The position numbers and the translations under genes are program-made. Below, in pieces: positions 62,420 through 64,000 of a DNA stretch of 64,000 bases. The notes under the pieces were generated by a model. The model saw only the letters and a program-made list of their open reading frames with translations. It made no database searches and was not told the DNA's origin. Every line of letters starts with the position of its first letter. The stretch's first letter is position 1. Source of the stretch: Exaiptasia diaphana (taxonomy: Eukaryota > Cnidaria > Anthozoa > Actiniaria > Aiptasiidae); NCBI RefSeq assembly GCF_001417965.1, contig NW_018388191.1, positions 1,248,869 to 1,312,868 of the forward strand. Reading direction: 5' to 3'.

Positions 62420-63535
62420 TATTCTAGGTTTTCAATTTGTTTCACGAGTTACGAAAACCACCGATGATCACCATCATATTCATTAATCATTACATATGAT
62501 TTGGCTTAAATAGTGAGTGAGAAAGTCGCAAACTAAAGCAACTACATTCCGACTTTATAAAATTTTTGATATATAACGCGCGCTCTGATTGGTTGACGAC
62601 CGTGTTTATATCAGAGGACAGAGACACGCGCGCCGTTTTATATTTAAGAAATAATGAATGATATCTACGATCCATAGGTAGCTGGTATACTGTTTGCTAT
62701 CTGATGGCTCTCAGTATTAGGACGGTGTAACATGCCTGCTTTTTAAAAATAGCGTTAATTAACATAATTGTTTCTTATGTAACATTCCCTTTTCAAACCT
62801 AATTAAATGTTCGCATAGTATATATGCCTAAAAATGCACCTGCTCAAATACGATGCTTTGAAAACTGATACCGATAACTCCTAGGTTATTGATGTCTTGT
62901 TTTGAGTCAAGGCTATTATAGTTTAGACAGCCTCTGTCTGTCTACAGACAACATGGCAAAATTGGTGGACATTAGAAACCGGTAATTGCCTTCTACTCTT
63001 GCGGAAAATCGCGTTTTTTAAGCGATGAAAAATCATTCAGGATCATAAGCCCTTGAGATTGTTCTTTCGATGTGTTAATGCTTTTAAATGCAGAACCATA
63101 AGATCTGACATTGGACCCGCTTTAAAACCTGTCAATCGATTTCTGTAGGTTGATTTCTTACCGTTTATCGTTCTTCTGTGATGATGTTTAATAATGAAAT
63201 ATTCGCCTGATTGTACCCTGAAGGTATCTAATACAAAACGCCTTTTCATTATGTATAATAGAAATTCTAAATTGTTTTTCCCGTTTTCCACCTGATAAAG
63301 CCTACGAAATACTTGCATAGTAATTTGTGTAATAAAACCGTTTAACTTGCTATTTTTAATAAAAGTATTGTCAGAAATAATTGTATCAGTGAGCGACTGA
63401 TTCGGGCAATCATTCTCTCTAGTGAGTGTTAATGAGTATAAAGAAGGCACACCACACATGACTAAAGCTGTACTTCTTCGAAACCGAGTGGAAAATTGCG
63501 GGAATCAGTCATCTTTCAAGGATTAGCTTTTCACG

Positions 63536-64000
63536 TTATGTCGGAACAACCCAAGCAGTATTTTCTGGCATGGCCGATACAACCCGCAAATTCGTGTTCG
63601 CTTCTGCGACGTTAATCCTGTTTCTATTTCGTCGAGTCACGAGTTTGTCAATGCCTAAAATGCGCAGGAATGCTTTACGAAACTGTTGCACTCTCCAAGC
63701 GTACAAGAGAGGGTTGATTCCAGAGCTGAAGTACGTAAAGGTCAACGCGACATCACGAGCGACATGAATAGCTGGAATGTATCTACACGCGTAACATTGC
63801 ACCATAATAATATCAATTATCAAGAATGGAACCCAAAATGCTATGAAAACACCCAGAATGATGAGCATTGTCTTTGTAGTTGCTTTCTCTCTATTCACTG
63901 CGTTCTGTAATGCTTTGTTTTTTGAGTTTATCGTTGTTTTTAATTGCTTGGTATGTGCTCGTATAGTTAGAAAGACTCCAAAGTATGTAATAACTATTAA
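63536..64000 (-). CDS. Class A GPCR, C-terminal part (cut by right edge)
   Basis: The open frame continues without interruption to the window edge, giving 154 C-terminal residues. It starts within TM5 (VITYFGVFLTI), followed by a short third loop, TM6 with FWVPF, a CYACRY loop and TM7 with FSSGINPLLYAWR (the NPxxY motif), then helix 8 QQFRKAFLRIL and a short tail. No intron is seen in this part. It looks like the amine/adenosine/melatonin-like rhodopsin receptors common as intronless genes in cnidarians; the ligand cannot be told. Confidence 0.88.
   Translation of the reverse strand, partial: LIVITYFGVFLTIRAHTKQLKTTINSKNKALQNAVNREKATTKTMLIILGVFIAFWVPFLIIDIIMVQCYACRYIPAIHVARDVALTFTYFSSGINPLLYAWRVQQFRKAFLRILGIDKLVTRRNRNRINVAEANTNLRVVSAMPENTAWVVPT

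Larger units (their letters stand above)
61381..63535. other. Convergent intergenic stretch rich in repeats
   Basis: Between the stop codons of TMEM214 (+) and the partial GPCR (-). It holds the 17-bp tandem repeat, the TA-flanked element at 62203-62419 and a GC-rich palindromic patch near 62026-62180 (TTCGTGAAAC / GTTTCACG type). The 138-codon minus-strand frame at 63043-63459 is probably GPCR 3' UTR. Confidence 0.5.

Noticed and set aside
63043-63459. 138-codon minus-strand open frame downstream of the partial GPCR
   Set aside because: No family resemblance and no splice logic; most likely 3' UTR of the GPCR gene.

Overview
This is animal nuclear DNA. It holds intron-rich genes with GT-AG introns, single-exon rhodopsin-class GPCRs, a Pol III U6 snRNA gene and many short terminal-inverted-repeat (TIR) elements. 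The AT-rich composition, the gene set and the style of the repeats suggest a cnidarian, probably an anthozoan (coral or anemone). That placement is inference; no species marker is present.

Layout, left to right. 139-4562 (+): 3' half of clathrin heavy chain, running in from the left edge. 5516-10667 (-): complete SBSPON-like secreted protein (somatomedin B plus TSP1), convergent with clathrin. 12811-13785: fragment of a Penelope-like retroelement with GIY-YIG endonuclease, 95-bp inverted ends, hammerhead-like motifs and a 14-bp target-site duplication. 16312-20991 (-): MMAB cobalamin adenosyltransferase, whose intron 7 holds a 2.2-kb long-TIR element with a 728-base assembly gap. 21110-23999 (+): GLOD4, divergent from MMAB across 118 bp. 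24361-24472 (-): U6 snRNA gene or variant. 27138-29213 (+): intronless class A GPCR with a very long acidic third loop. 30109-33864 (-): EMG1/NEP1. 34232-35903 (+): TLCD1/2-like TLC-domain protein, divergent from EMG1. 37874-40204 (-): RNF14-like RBR ligase with an extra Rcat-like tail. 41281-42847 (-): DUF4419 protein. 43782-44552 (+): unrecognised membrane protein. 45351-48545 (-): tetraspanin with a long basic tail. 50441-61380 (+): TMEM214, 20 exons. 63536-64000 (-): C-terminal part of a second GPCR, cut by the right edge.

The genes are unrelated housekeeping, signalling and membrane functions (vesicle coats, B12 metabolism, 18S rRNA modification, membrane lipids, ubiquitin). There is no operon or gene-cluster logic beyond two head-to-head pairs that probably share promoters. 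I assembled exons by hand from homology remembered for each family plus splice-site and phase agreement; every complete multi-exon model closes in frame.

The most unusual structure is a family of 27-31 bp palindromes. Three copies occur here (6326-6355, 23360-23390, 46798-46824), and each is flanked by a perfect but different 7-bp direct repeat, as if a miniature transposon little more than a hairpin had inserted. One copy sits inside a 359-bp TIR element that itself sits inside another TIR-like element, all in one GLOD4 intron.
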